The notes under the pieces: model-generated
What the model was told of the DNA's origin: nothing
The model's database searches: none
What the model saw: only the letters and a program-made list of their open reading frames with translations
Position numbers and translations under genes: made by a program
Part shown: positions 52,953 to 62,250 of the stretch, in pieces
Layout: each line of letters begins with the position of its first letter
Position numbering within the stretch: the first letter of the stretch is position 1
NCBI GenBank assembly: GCA_964462525.1
Contig: CAYWWY010000011.1
Coordinates: forward strand, 1 to 64,000
Direction: 5' to 3'
Origin: CAYWWY01 sp964462525
GTDB lineage: Bacteria; Thermotogota; Thermotogae; MWEM01
DNA length: 64,000 bases

Positions 52953-54509
52953 ATGTCAGAAAAGCTTCCCAAAGACCGTACTATATCAGGCATTGCTCAT
53001 ATTGGATCATATGGGATTTCCTTACGGATCGTCGAGGTAAAACAAAACCGGATGAAGATCCTAGAGGCGCCCGACTATCCGCTCGCTCTCGGAAAAGATA
53101 CCTTTACAAAAGGAAAGATTGATTTTGAAAAGGTGGACAAAATCAGCGAGATTCTGAAGGGCTTCGGGAAACTTCTGAAAGAATACCATACAGAAAATTT
53201 CATTCTATACGCCACTTCCGCCATCCGCGAGGCGTCCAACAAAGCCTACATTCTCGACCAAATCCGTGTGAAAACCGGAATGGAAATCCACATTTTGGAT
53301 GATTCGGAAGAAAAGACGCGCATGTACCGGAAACTCTCTCAAGAGCTTGACAAAGATGAAGCCTTCCAAAGTTCCGATATCTTCTTGACATATATTGGAA
53401 CAGGGAGTTTGGGTGTCGTCCTAACAAAAAAAGGAGACTTTCTGTTAACCCAAAATATCCATATCGGTTCGCTCAAACTGGCCGAAATGCTTGGAATCCT
53501 TCAACAAAGAACGGATCGATTCGATGTCGTTATTGAAGAATACCTCAATACCTACATGCACACCCTGCAAAACCTGCTGCCGGTAGATCCGATCCGATAT
53601 TTTGTGGCGTCAGGCAAAGAGATTCACTTGATTATGGAATTATGCGGTGCAGAATCGACTTCCTGTTTCGGAGTGATCCCCAAGGACTCTTTTGAAAACC
53701 TTTATTCATCGATCATGCATTCCACCCCCCAGCAAATCGCAGAGATGTACAACTTATCGGAAGACCAAGCAGAGGTGCTTTTACCCGCTCTTTCCATCTA
53801 TCGTCAATTGTTTCTCGTTTCTCGCGCGGAAACAATGCTTGCAACCAAAGTCTCGATTATGGATGTTCTGATCGAGGATACCCTTTTCCCTGAATACCGG
53901 GATAACTGGCATTCCCGTCTGGAACGGAATATCATCCAATCCGCGCGAAGCGTGGGAGAGAAATACCGCTACGACCAAAAACACGCCTACATGGTCGAAT
54001 CATTGGCAGGAAAACTTTTCGACAAGATGATCAATGTGCATGGATTGGGCAGTCATGAAAGGCTTCTATTACAGATTTCTGCCATTCTCCATGATGCGGG
54101 GAAATACGTGAATGTCCGGAATCACGCACACCATTCGTATGACCTGATCCGAAACACCGATTTGTTTGGGTTATCGGCTCTCGACGTGGAAATTGTCTCC
54201 AATGTGGCTCGATACCATAGCGTAGAAGAACCTTCGATGACCCATCCCAACTTCCGGGAGCTGGACCCCCACCATCGTCTTGTTGTATCCAAATTGGTTG
54301 GGATTCTTCGGGTCGCCGATGCTTTGGACCGCGCGCATGAACATAAGTTCAACGACCTTAAGGTCAAAGCCAAAAAAAACCACGTGGACATTATCGTAGA
54401 AACCCAATACGAAACGATTTTCGAGGAATGGATCTTTGAGGCGAAGAGTGACTTTTTTCGAGAAGTGTTCGGACTGAAGCCCCGGTTAAAAAAGAGGCTT
54501 ATGGAATGA
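52953..54509 (+). CDS. Ppx/GppA-like protein with C-terminal HD domain
   Basis: A 518-residue protein: Ppx/GppA (ASKHA) N-terminal region with YATSAIREASN (about 86-96) and a C-terminal HD domain (ILHDAGKY, His380-Asp381; NHAHHSYDLI 390-399). The usual Asp of the first loop (DIGSNS) is His here (IAHIGSYG) and the Asp of the second loop (DIGGGS) is Tyr (YIGTGS, 147-152), so exopolyphosphatase activity is doubtful. The HD domain keeps its metal ligands. ATG 52953 with GGAAGGAAAG upstream. ATGA overlap with ppk suggests a shared role in polyphosphate or (p)ppGpp control. Confidence 0.83.
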   Translation: MSEKLPKDRTISGIAHIGSYGISLRIVEVKQNRMKILEAPDYPLALGKDTFTKGKIDFEKVDKISEILKGFGKLLKEYHTENFILYATSAIREASNKAYILDQIRVKTGMEIHILDDSEEKTRMYRKLSQELDKDEAFQSSDIFLTYIGTGSLGVVLTKKGDFLLTQNIHIGSLKLAEMLGILQQRTDRFDVVIEEYLNTYMHTLQNLLPVDPIRYFVASGKEIHLIMELCGAESTSCFGVIPKDSFENLYSSIMHSTPQQIAEMYNLSEDQAEVLLPALSIYRQLFLVSRAETMLATKVSIMDVLIEDTLFPEYRDNWHSRLERNIIQSARSVGEKYRYDQKHAYMVESLAGKLFDKMINVHGLGSHERLLLQISAILHDAGKYVNVRNHAHHSYDLIRNTDLFGLSALDVEIVSNVARYHSVEEPSMTHPNFRELDPHHRLVVSKLVGILRVADALDRAHEHKFNDLKVKAKKNHVDIIVETQYETIFEEWIFEAKSDFFREVFGLKPRLKKRLME

Positions 54510-56629
54510 ATCTTTCCGACCCCCAATGGTATCAGAACCGCGATCTCAGCTGGCTTCAGTTTAATCAGAGAGTTTTGGAAGAGGCGTTGGATCGAACCAA
54601 CCCTCTTTTGGAACGCCTGAAGTTTCTTGCCATTGTCTTCTCGAATTTGGATGAATTTTTCATGATCCGTGTGGCGGGCATTAAAGAGCAGATCGAAGTC
54701 GGATTCCATGGGGCCGATCCCGCAGGAATGACCCCTGTGCAACAGATGGAACGAATTGCCCAAGAAGCGCATCGTATGACCAAAGTGGGGTACAGCTGCT
54801 TTCAACGATCCATCCTTCCTGCATTGAGAAAAGAAGGATGCGTGATTTCCGATATCGCAGAAGTCCCGGAAAAAGGCGTTCAGTTTTTGGACCGCACCTA
54901 TGAAGAGACCGTATTTCCTGTTCTAACGCCCATGGCCGTCGATCCTTCCCGTCCGTTCCCCAACTTGCAGAACCGTTCCTTGAATCTCATCGTTTCTCTG
55001 AAAGAGGAATCGAAATCCATGAGATACGCGGTTGTTCCGGTTCCTTCGGTGCTGCCCAGATTGATCTCGGTTCCCAACAACACGTGCAAACAGTGGGTGT
55101 TTCTGGAACAGATCATTATTCGGAATATTCATAAACTGTTTCCCGGATATGAGATCCTTCGGTGCGATCCCTTTCGCATTACCAGAAACGCTGACCTGGA
55201 TATCGATGAAGAAGAGGCTGACGATCTGCTTGCCGAGATTCAGCGTTCTTTGAAGAGAAGGCATTGGGGTTTTCCCGTCCGCCTTGAAGTACGGAATGGC
55301 ATATCCCAATCCGCCCTAAGTTTTTTATGCCAAAGCTGTCCCTTGGAAGAGGAAGACATCTATCCGGTCAATGGCCCTTTGGACCTGGCCACTTTTTTGA
55401 AATCACCGATCAAAAAGGGATTTGAGTCTCTCTTTTATCCTTCGGCCTTGCCCCAGTCATCTCCCAGATTCCGCGATTATGATTCAGCTTTCGAAGCCAT
55501 ACGTAAGCAGGATATCTTGCTTCACCATCCATTTGAAAGCTTTCAGCATGTGATTGATTTGCTGCGCGAGGCCAGCGAAGATCCGAATGTGCTGGCGATT
55601 AAACAGACTCTTTATCGGGTGGGGGGAGATTCTCCCATCATTCGAGCGTTGATTCGAGCCGCTGAAAATGGAAAGCAAGTAACCGCATTGGTCGAACTCA
55701 AAGCTCGTTTCGATGAGGAAAACAATATCCTATGGGCCAGACGTTTGGAAGACGCAGGGTGCCATGTCGTATACGGTCTGATGGGGCTGAAAACACACTG
55801 CAAGACCTTGTTGGTGATTCGGAGAGAAGAGGACGGAATTCGCCGGTATGTTCATATGAGCACAGGCAACTACAATGACACTACGGCCGCGTTGTACACT
55901 GACATGGGTTATTTGACTACCCGCGAACCCTTCGGGTACGATGCATCCTCCCTCTTTAACGTTCTGACCGGGTATGCCCAACCCCCCGCTTGGAAAACCA
56001 TTGCTTTTTCTCCGATCAACTTGCGCCAATCATTCATCGAATGGATTCAACAAGAGATCCGATACGCAGAACGGTCGATGGAAGCCCGGATCATCGCAAA
56101 AATGAACTCTTTGGTGGATCCAGAGATGATCCGCGCGCTTTATCAGGCGTCCATTGCAGGAGTCGAAATCGATTTGATCGTTCGAGGGATTTGCTGTCTC
56201 AAGCCCGGAATCCCGGGACTGAGCGAACGCATCCGGGTGCGCAGCGTGGTAGGACGATATCTGGAGCATACCCGGGTTTTCTCCTTTCACAACGGCGGAG
56301 ATACCCGCGTGCTCCTTTCCAGCGCGGATTGGATGCCCCGAAATCTAGATCGCCGGGTGGAGATCCTTTTCCCGATTGAAGAACAATCCCTCAAAGAGCG
56401 GGTTGGCGCGATATTGGACTTATATATGCGTGATACGATAAAAGCGCGGGAAATGCAATCCGATGGCACCTACACCCGGGTGGATCGGAGGGGCAAACCG
56501 CGAGTGAATGCTCAGATGGAACTGTACCAGTGGGCAGTTCAATCGGCCCAACCCAAAAAAACGCAGGATACCCGTCTGTTCAAAGTCTATTCCCGCCCGG
56601 ATGAACTGGATGAGGATGATTTCGAATGA
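54506..56629 (+). CDS. ppk: Polyphosphate kinase
   Basis: Membrane-associated PPK1 that builds polyphosphate from ATP. The 707-residue protein begins with YQNRDLSWLQFNQRVLEEA, carries the phosphohistidine motif LKTHCKTLLVIRR (His near residue 431), YVHMSTGNYN, and ends with SADWMPRNLDRRVEILFP, all diagnostic. Overlaps the genes on both sides by four bases. Confidence 0.95.
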   Translation: MNLSDPQWYQNRDLSWLQFNQRVLEEALDRTNPLLERLKFLAIVFSNLDEFFMIRVAGIKEQIEVGFHGADPAGMTPVQQMERIAQEAHRMTKVGYSCFQRSILPALRKEGCVISDIAEVPEKGVQFLDRTYEETVFPVLTPMAVDPSRPFPNLQNRSLNLIVSLKEESKSMRYAVVPVPSVLPRLISVPNNTCKQWVFLEQIIIRNIHKLFPGYEILRCDPFRITRNADLDIDEEEADDLLAEIQRSLKRRHWGFPVRLEVRNGISQSALSFLCQSCPLEEEDIYPVNGPLDLATFLKSPIKKGFESLFYPSALPQSSPRFRDYDSAFEAIRKQDILLHHPFESFQHVIDLLREASEDPNVLAIKQTLYRVGGDSPIIRALIRAAENGKQVTALVELKARFDEENNILWARRLEDAGCHVVYGLMGLKTHCKTLLVIRREEDGIRRYVHMSTGNYNDTTAALYTDMGYLTTREPFGYDASSLFNVLTGYAQPPAWKTIAFSPINLRQSFIEWIQQEIRYAERSMEARIIAKMNSLVDPEMIRALYQASIAGVEIDLIVRGICCLKPGIPGLSERIRVRSVVGRYLEHTRVFSFHNGGDTRVLLSSADWMPRNLDRRVEILFPIEEQSLKERVGAILDLYMRDTIKAREMQSDGTYTRVDRRGKPRVNAQMELYQWAVQSAQPKKTQDTRLFKVYSRPDELDEDDFE

Positions 56630-57126
56630 GGGAGCTTTTGATTATCCGTCACGCTAAAGCCGAAAAAAACCCCCCTGGGATCGTTCGAGACATCGATCGA
56701 CCATTGACTCGCCAAGGATTCTCTGATGCTTTTCGGTTGGGGCGGTTTTTGGCTTCGGTGGGATACCATTCAGATCTCGTCCTGTGCTCCCCATCTCTAC
56801 GAACCCGTCAGACCCATGAAGCGCTCGCCAAGGGAGGATTCTCCTGGGGATCCTACCAAGAATCGATGGTGATCTACGAGGGCCATACAAGGGATATCGA
56901 ACAACTGTGTCATATGGGGGAATCCAATGCGGACCGAATGACCATCATCGGACATAATCCGAGTCTGGAGGAATGGGTGTGGCATTTGTGTGGAATCAAC
57001 GATTCCGCACTCCATCTCAAACCCTGCGCCGCCATCTGCCATCGTTGGCCTGATGGGCTGATTCACTGGTACCTATCCCCCTCTTTCCTACCAAAATTCG
57101 ATGAATCTTTCGATGACGCCGAATAA
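56626..57126 (+). CDS. sixA: Phosphohistidine phosphatase SixA-like
   Basis: A 166-residue histidine phosphatase: catalytic RHAKAEK loop (about 6-12), CSPSLRTRQTHEAL and the second histidine in IIGHNPSLEEWV. Next to ppk, such proteins are often annotated SixA; removing phosphate from histidine of a partner protein is inference. Overlaps the ppk stop by four bases and ends the operon. Confidence 0.87.
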   Translation: MRELLIIRHAKAEKNPPGIVRDIDRPLTRQGFSDAFRLGRFLASVGYHSDLVLCSPSLRTRQTHEALAKGGFSWGSYQESMVIYEGHTRDIEQLCHMGESNADRMTIIGHNPSLEEWVWHLCGINDSALHLKPCAAICHRWPDGLIHWYLSPSFLPKFDESFDDAE

Positions 57127-57146
57127 AGAACGGGCCCTAAGGCCCG
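57125..57146 (-). terminator. Hairpin between sixA and clpC
   Basis: CGGGCC-CTAA-GGCCCG (57131-57146). On the minus strand it is followed by TTCTTTATT, so it may end the dnaK-hspR-clpC transcript; no T run on the plus strand. Confidence 0.5.
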
Positions 57147-57175
57147 CTCGGTTCATCGATTGATCTGAGGACTCC

Positions 57176-59602
57176 TTACTCCACCATAACTTCGAAATGC
57201 AGTTTGTCCTGATCTTGGTCCACCAATATCTGAACGCTGTCTCCTTCTTTGACCTTCTCCTCCAGAATCAGGTCCGACAGCGGAACTTCGATATACTTTT
57301 CCATCATCCTCCGAAGCGGTCGCGCCCCGAACGATGGATCATATCCTTTCCGAGCCAGAAATTCCTGCGCATCCTCTGAAAGGTTCAGTTTGATATGTTT
57401 GTCCACCACTCGTTCGTTCAGATGCACCATCAATATACTCACGATCTTCTTCATATCTTCCTGAGACAAGGTCTTGAATACGATGATGTTGTCCAAACGG
57501 TTGATCAATTCCGGTTTAAAGAACTTTTTCAGCTCATCGGAAACCACTGTTTTGATCTCTTCGTTTCCGTCATCTTCATCCCCAAACCCCAGCTTTCGTT
57601 TTCCTTTGACAATCTCATCGCTGGCGATGTTGCTGGTAAGGATCAAAATCGTATTGCGGAAGTCTACCACATGCCCTTTTCCGTCGGTTAATCGCCCATC
57701 CTCCATCAGCTGCAACAGAATGTGGTAGGTCTCGGGATGAGCTTTATCGATCTCGTCCATCAAGATGACCGAATACGGACGCCTCCGTATGGCTTCGGTC
57801 AGTTGGCCTCCTTCATCATATCCCACGTATCCCGGTGGGGATCCGATCAATCTCGATACAGCGAATTTTTCTCCGTATTCTGACATATCAATCCGAACCA
57901 AAGCTTCCTCGCTTCCGAACAAGATCTCAGCCAAGGCTTTGGCAAGCTCGGTTTTCCCCACTCCTGTGGGACCTAAGAAAAGAAAGGAGCCAGAAGGGCG
58001 TTTGGGATCCTTCAATCCCGCTTTTGAACGACGAACTGCTTGGGCAACAGCCGTGACCGCCTCTTCCTGGTCAACGATCTTCTCGTGCATCATCGCCTCC
58101 AAGTTGAGAATCTTCTCCTTTTCCGACCGCAGCATGCGGGTCGTGGGAATTCCTGTCCACTTCTCCACGATCTCAGCGATCACATACTCGTTGACCACTT
58201 TGGGTTTGGTATCCAGGTCTTTTTTCCACTCCTCGTACTGCTGGGAATAGGTCTCTTTCATTTTCTCCATCTCCATCTTCTTACGGGCAGCCTGTTCGTA
58301 CTCACTATGGCTGACCATTTCAGAGATCTCTTCTTCAAATGTTTGGAGCTGTTTTTCCATCGCTGTCAAATCAGAAGGTAGATAGGTGGTTTCCAGCTTG
58401 ATCTTGGATGCTGCTTCATCAATGAGGTCGATCGCCTTGTCAGGCAGGAATCGTTCGGTAATGTACCGGTCGGATAATTTTACTGCAGCTTCTATGGCAG
58501 GACCAGTGATGCGAACTCCATGATGCTTTTCAAAGACCTCCCGCAATCCGTTCAGAATATCGATCGCATCCTCGGCACTGGGTTCTTCGATCATGACCAT
58601 TTGAAACCTTCGTTCCAACGCTTTATCCTTTTCGATCCGTTTCCGGTATTCGTCCAGGGTTGTGGCTCCAATGCACCGCAGCTCTCCCCGCGCCAACGGG
58701 GGTTTCAAAAGATTGGCCGCGTCCATCGAGCCTTCTGCCGATCCAGTGCCCACCAGCGTATGGAGTTCATCAATGAAGAGAATGATTTCGCCGGCTGATT
58801 TTTTCACTTCGTCCACCACAGCCTTCATCCGTTCTTCAAACTCCCCCCGGAGTTTGGTTCCGGCAACAAGCCGCCCCATATCCAGGGCCATTACTCGTTT
58901 GCCTTTCAGGTATTCGGGGATATTTCCTTCCACGATTCGTTGGGCCAATCCCTCCACTACAGCCGTTTTTCCTACTCCGGAATCACCAACGATAACGGGA
59001 TTGTTTTTGGTTTTTCGGCCCAGGATCTGAATCATTCGGCGGATCTCATCCTCTCGGCCTATGACCGGCATGAGTTCCTTTTTCAGGGCCATTTCATTCA
59101 AATCCGTCGTAAACCGTTGAAGCGGTCCTTTGTTCTCTTCCTCTGCCCCTCCACCCTGTGCTCTTGTTTGGTGAATGGCTGTATACACTTGTTCCAATGC
59201 GACCTTGTACTTTGTAAGGATCCGAGCAGCCATTGATTCTTCGATTTTAAGCAAGGCAACAAGCAGATGCTCCCCGCCAATCTTGATGTCCTGCATTCGG
59301 GCTGCCTCTTTTTTTGCTTCTTCCAATACCCTGCGGGCATTGGGAGTGATATATATTTGGCCTTGCGGCGCCGAGGTCGTCATCCCATATTCTCGAACGG
59401 CTTTTTCTGTATCCCTGCGAAGCGTTCCGAACTCTTTCACAAGCTGCCGAAGCACCTGATGCCCTACATTTCCGTCTTTTTCGAGCATGGATAGCAAGAT
59501 GTGCTCGGTTCGCAATTGGTTCTGCTTGTACCGCATCAAGATATCCTGAACACCGTTTAAGATCTCCTGGGCTTTTGATGTATATTCATCCATCTGGATC
59601 AT
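57176..59602 (-). CDS. clpC: ClpC-type AAA+ chaperone/unfoldase
   Basis: An 808-residue Hsp100 with two N-terminal Clp repeats (1-145), first AAA domain (Walker A GDSGVGKT 206-213), a short middle domain (about 60 residues, EFEEEISEMVSHSEYEQAARK-like coil) and a second AAA domain (GPTGVGKT near 540). A KLGFGDE loop near 660 matches the ClpP-docking LGF loop. The short middle domain argues for ClpC over ClpB. Start ATG 59602 with AAGGAGGA seven bases upstream. Eleven bases after hspR. Confidence 0.87.
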   Translation of the reverse strand: MIQMDEYTSKAQEILNGVQDILMRYKQNQLRTEHILLSMLEKDGNVGHQVLRQLVKEFGTLRRDTEKAVREYGMTTSAPQGQIYITPNARRVLEEAKKEAARMQDIKIGGEHLLVALLKIEESMAARILTKYKVALEQVYTAIHQTRAQGGGAEEENKGPLQRFTTDLNEMALKKELMPVIGREDEIRRMIQILGRKTKNNPVIVGDSGVGKTAVVEGLAQRIVEGNIPEYLKGKRVMALDMGRLVAGTKLRGEFEERMKAVVDEVKKSAGEIILFIDELHTLVGTGSAEGSMDAANLLKPPLARGELRCIGATTLDEYRKRIEKDKALERRFQMVMIEEPSAEDAIDILNGLREVFEKHHGVRITGPAIEAAVKLSDRYITERFLPDKAIDLIDEAASKIKLETTYLPSDLTAMEKQLQTFEEEISEMVSHSEYEQAARKKMEMEKMKETYSQQYEEWKKDLDTKPKVVNEYVIAEIVEKWTGIPTTRMLRSEKEKILNLEAMMHEKIVDQEEAVTAVAQAVRRSKAGLKDPKRPSGSFLFLGPTGVGKTELAKALAEILFGSEEALVRIDMSEYGEKFAVSRLIGSPPGYVGYDEGGQLTEAIRRRPYSVILMDEIDKAHPETYHILLQLMEDGRLTDGKGHVVDFRNTILILTSNIASDEIVKGKRKLGFGDEDDGNEEIKTVVSDELKKFFKPELINRLDNIIVFKTLSQEDMKKIVSILMVHLNERVVDKHIKLNLSEDAQEFLARKGYDPSFGARPLRRMMEKYIEVPLSDLILEEKVKEGDSVQILVDQDQDKLHFEVMVE

Positions 59603-59613
59603 GATCGTCCTCC

Positions 59614-60015
59614 TTACTTCTCATCGTCATCTTCAAAAAAGAGAAAGTCGACCGAACGGTATTCGATCTTGACCGGTAAGGGCACTGTCTCTTTCCGGAT
59701 CCGTTCCTGAAGGATCGCCTTCTCTCGTTCCAAAGTCTTGACTCTCCGTTCCAACTCGATCATTCTCTCTTCCAGAGCCAGGATCCGTTCGACCCCGCTT
59801 GTTGGAATCCCCTCATCAGCAAGCTCTTTGATCTTCTGGAGGGTGATCAGGTCTTCTTCTGAATAGAGCCGAAGGGTCCCCAGACGATATGGCGAAACAA
59901 ACCCACGTTTTTCATACTGGCGCATCGTCTGGGGATGGAGCCCAATGATCTGAGCAGCTACGCTGATGATATATTTGGGCATATTTTCTTCGTCAAAGTC
60001 TTTGGTTCTTTTCAT
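59614..60015 (-). CDS. hspR: HspR-type MerR-family heat-shock repressor
   Basis: A 133-residue regulator. ISVAAQIIGLHPQTMRQYEKRGFVSP is the HspR winged-helix signature (about 17-42), followed by RLYSEEDLITLQKI and a coiled coil (about 78-115). HspR represses dnaK operons using DnaK as a corepressor in Actinobacteria and Helicobacter; the same loop is plausible here because dnaK is in the same operon. ATG 60015 with GGGAGGT five bases upstream. Confidence 0.88.
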   Translation of the reverse strand: MKRTKDFDEENMPKYIISVAAQIIGLHPQTMRQYEKRGFVSPYRLGTLRLYSEEDLITLQKIKELADEGIPTSGVERILALEERMIELERRVKTLEREKAILQERIRKETVPLPVKIEYRSVDFLFFEDDDEK

Positions 60016-60029
60016 ACCCCACCTCCCGA

Positions 60030-60055
60030 GCTGTTCGCAATCAAATCGGAACAGC
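60030..60055 (-). promoter_or_regulatory. Hairpin directly upstream of the hspR ribosome site
   Basis: GCTGTTC and GAACAGC (60030-60036, 60049-60055) around a 12-base loop, right against the GGGAGGTGGGG ribosome site. It may process or attenuate the dnaK-hspR transcript. Confidence 0.4.
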
Positions 60056-60097
60056 CCCTTCTGGTTGGCAATCGGATCGATCTTTTGCAGCGGTTGG

Positions 60098-61960
60098 TTA
60101 TTTCACGTCCTCATATTCCGCATCCACAGCATTATCCTCTTTGGACCGATCTTCCTCAGAGGGTGGTTGTTCCCCGGGTTCTTGGGGCGGTTGCTGTCCA
60201 TCACCCGAGGGTTGTTCGGGACTTTTGTACAGGTGTTCCGCGGCCTTCATAGTCTGCTCCTTCAGTTGGTCCATCAGGACTTTGATCCGCTGGGCATTAT
60301 CTTGGTTGATGGCTTCCCGAAGGTCGTTCTTAAGGGATTCGAGATTCCCGCGAAGATCGGGTGGGATTTTGTCCCCATTCTCTTTGAGCATCTTTTCGGT
60401 GGCATAGGCCACGTTATCGGCTTCATTCTTCATCTCAATCTCTTGTCGCTTTTTCTTGTCTTCTTCCTCAAATTTCTTGGCATCCTCCACCATCTTTGAG
60501 ATGTCCTCGGAAGAGAGTTGGTTTCTCCCGGTAACTACCATGGACTGTTCTTTCCCCGATCCCAGGTCTTTGGCTTTCACATGCACGATTCCATCTGTAT
60601 CGATATCGAAACCCACTTCGATTTGGGGGATGCCTCTTGGCGAAGGGGGAATCCCCACCAACCGGAAACTTCCCAGCATATGGTTCTGCGCGGCCAGAGA
60701 GCGCTCTCCCTGATATACGCGCACTTCGACTTCTGTCTGCCCGTCTTCCGCTGTGGTAAAGACTTTGGCCTTTTTCACGGGAACAGGCGTGTTTCGTTCG
60801 ATAATGGGTTCCAAAAGCCCCCCTTTGACTTCCACACCCAATGTAAGCGGAGCCACGTCAACCAGAACAACATCTTTTCCCATTTCCCCTGATAGGATCG
60901 AAGCTTGGATGGCCGCTCCAACAGCAATCGCTTCATCCGGATTGATGCTCTTGTTGGGATCTTTCTTCATGATCTCTTTGATGAAGGTCTGCACCATCGG
61001 CATACGAGTCATTCCACCGACCAAGATAACTTCATCGATTTCCTCGGGCTTGAGCTTCGCATCTTTCATTGCGTTGAGGACGGGATCCCGAGTCTTTTCG
61101 ACCAATTCCCGAGTGAGGCTTTCCAGAGTCGATCGTGTCAGTTTGGTCTCCAAATGCAAGGGGCCGGAGCTGGTTGCGGTGATGAATGGGAGGTTGATAT
61201 CGCTTTCCAGCTTGGAGGACAATTCGATTTTGGCTTTTTCTCCCGCTTCTTTCAATCTCTGGAGCGCCTGCTTGTCATTCCGCAGATCAACGCCGTGTTC
61301 CTTTTTGAAATTATCGGCGAGCCAATCGATCACACGCTGGTCAAAATCATCCCCACCCAGATGATTATTCCCATTGGTCGCCACCACCTGAATGACTCCA
61401 TCGCCAATCTCGAGAATCGAGATGTCGAAAGTTCCACCGCCGAGGTCGTAGACCACGACTTTTTCTTCCTTTTTTTTATCCAGCCCATAGGCAAGGGCAG
61501 CCGCAGTCGGTTCGTTGATAATCCGCATCACATCGAGCCCTGCTACCTGTCCGGCTTCTTTGGTCGCTTGACGTTGAGCGTCATTGAAATAGGCGGGGCA
61601 GGTAACCACAGCCCGTTTGATCGTTCCACCCAGATAAGCCTCCGCGTCCCGCACCATTTTGCGCAAAATCTGGGCGCTCAGTTCTTGCGGCGAATACTCT
61701 TTACCATCGATATCCACCTTGAAAGTGGTCCCCATTTGCCGTTTAATCGAACGGACGGTTCGATCGGAATTCAGAATTGCTTGCCGTTTGGCTGGCTCAC
61801 CCACAATGATTTCTCCAGTTTTGCTGAAAGAGATCACCGAAGGGGTGGTTCGCGCCCCTTCCGCATTCGGTATGACTTCTTTGGATTTATCGGGTTTCAC
61901 CCATGAAATGCATGAATTGGTTGTCCCCAGGTCAATCCCCACCACAAATTCCTTTGCCAT
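60098..61960 (-). CDS. dnaK: Chaperone protein DnaK (Hsp70)
   Basis: A 620-residue Hsp70: VGIDLGTTNSCISWV at the N-terminus, phosphate loops VVYDLGGGTFDIS and the ILVGGMTRMPMVQ segment (as VILVGGMTR), a beta-sandwich substrate domain, and an acidic end (EDNAVDAEYEDVK). The frame is open to 62044, but ATG 61960 with GGAGGTGAACGAA is clear. Unlike many operons, grpE and dnaJ are not beside it; hspR and clpC follow. Confidence 0.96.
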   Translation of the reverse strand: MAKEFVVGIDLGTTNSCISWVKPDKSKEVIPNAEGARTTPSVISFSKTGEIIVGEPAKRQAILNSDRTVRSIKRQMGTTFKVDIDGKEYSPQELSAQILRKMVRDAEAYLGGTIKRAVVTCPAYFNDAQRQATKEAGQVAGLDVMRIINEPTAAALAYGLDKKKEEKVVVYDLGGGTFDISILEIGDGVIQVVATNGNNHLGGDDFDQRVIDWLADNFKKEHGVDLRNDKQALQRLKEAGEKAKIELSSKLESDINLPFITATSSGPLHLETKLTRSTLESLTRELVEKTRDPVLNAMKDAKLKPEEIDEVILVGGMTRMPMVQTFIKEIMKKDPNKSINPDEAIAVGAAIQASILSGEMGKDVVLVDVAPLTLGVEVKGGLLEPIIERNTPVPVKKAKVFTTAEDGQTEVEVRVYQGERSLAAQNHMLGSFRLVGIPPSPRGIPQIEVGFDIDTDGIVHVKAKDLGSGKEQSMVVTGRNQLSSEDISKMVEDAKKFEEEDKKKRQEIEMKNEADNVAYATEKMLKENGDKIPPDLRGNLESLKNDLREAINQDNAQRIKVLMDQLKEQTMKAAEHLYKSPEQPSGDGQQPPQEPGEQPPSEEDRSKEDNAVDAEYEDVK

Positions 61961-62053
61961 TTCGTTCACCTCCATGATCGGTTTTCTTTGCCATTCTTGA
62001 CGAAAATGATCTTGCTTTATTCCTTGAAAGATAGGGTTTATCATTTCCGGTTT

Positions 62054-62082
62054 ATTATATCATCTAATATATCGTATGTCAA
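62054..62082 (-). promoter_or_regulatory. Consensus sigma-70 promoter of dnaK
   Basis: Minus-strand TTGACA (62077-62082), 17 bases, TATAAT (62054-62059) with a TG extension. It is a full consensus promoter, about 94 bases before ATG 61960. No CIRCE or clear HAIR (CTTGAGT-N7-ACTCAAG) repeat is seen. Confidence 0.9.
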
Positions 62083-62121
62083 GTATTAAGTCACTGTATA
62101 ACTTTTATTTGTCTTTTCCAG

Positions 62122-62147
62122 AAAAAACCCTCGTTCAGAGGGCTTTT
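62122..62147 (-). terminator. Terminator after the histidine kinase gene
   Basis: Stem CCCTC/GAGGG with a five-base loop, followed on the minus strand by six Ts. It separates the kinase gene from the dnaK promoter. Confidence 0.72.
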
Positions 62148-62250
62148 CATTTAACGGGATCGGATTGTACGATTGATATGCGTGACAAACATCCGGATGG
62201 CTCACCGGTTCTTTACGGGGTCATTCGGAATGCTTCAGAATCCAGAACGC

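Noticed and set aside
60905..61906. Long plus-strand open frame (333 codons) opposite dnaK
   Set aside because: It is antisense to unmistakable dnaK sequence, has no ribosome site and encodes no recognisable protein; long antisense frames are a common side effect of codon bias.
61961..62100. CIRCE or HAIR operator upstream of dnaK
   Set aside because: Neither TTAGCACTC-N9-GAGTGCTAA nor CTTGAGT-N7-ACTCAAG can be matched; only short fragments such as CTTGA occur.
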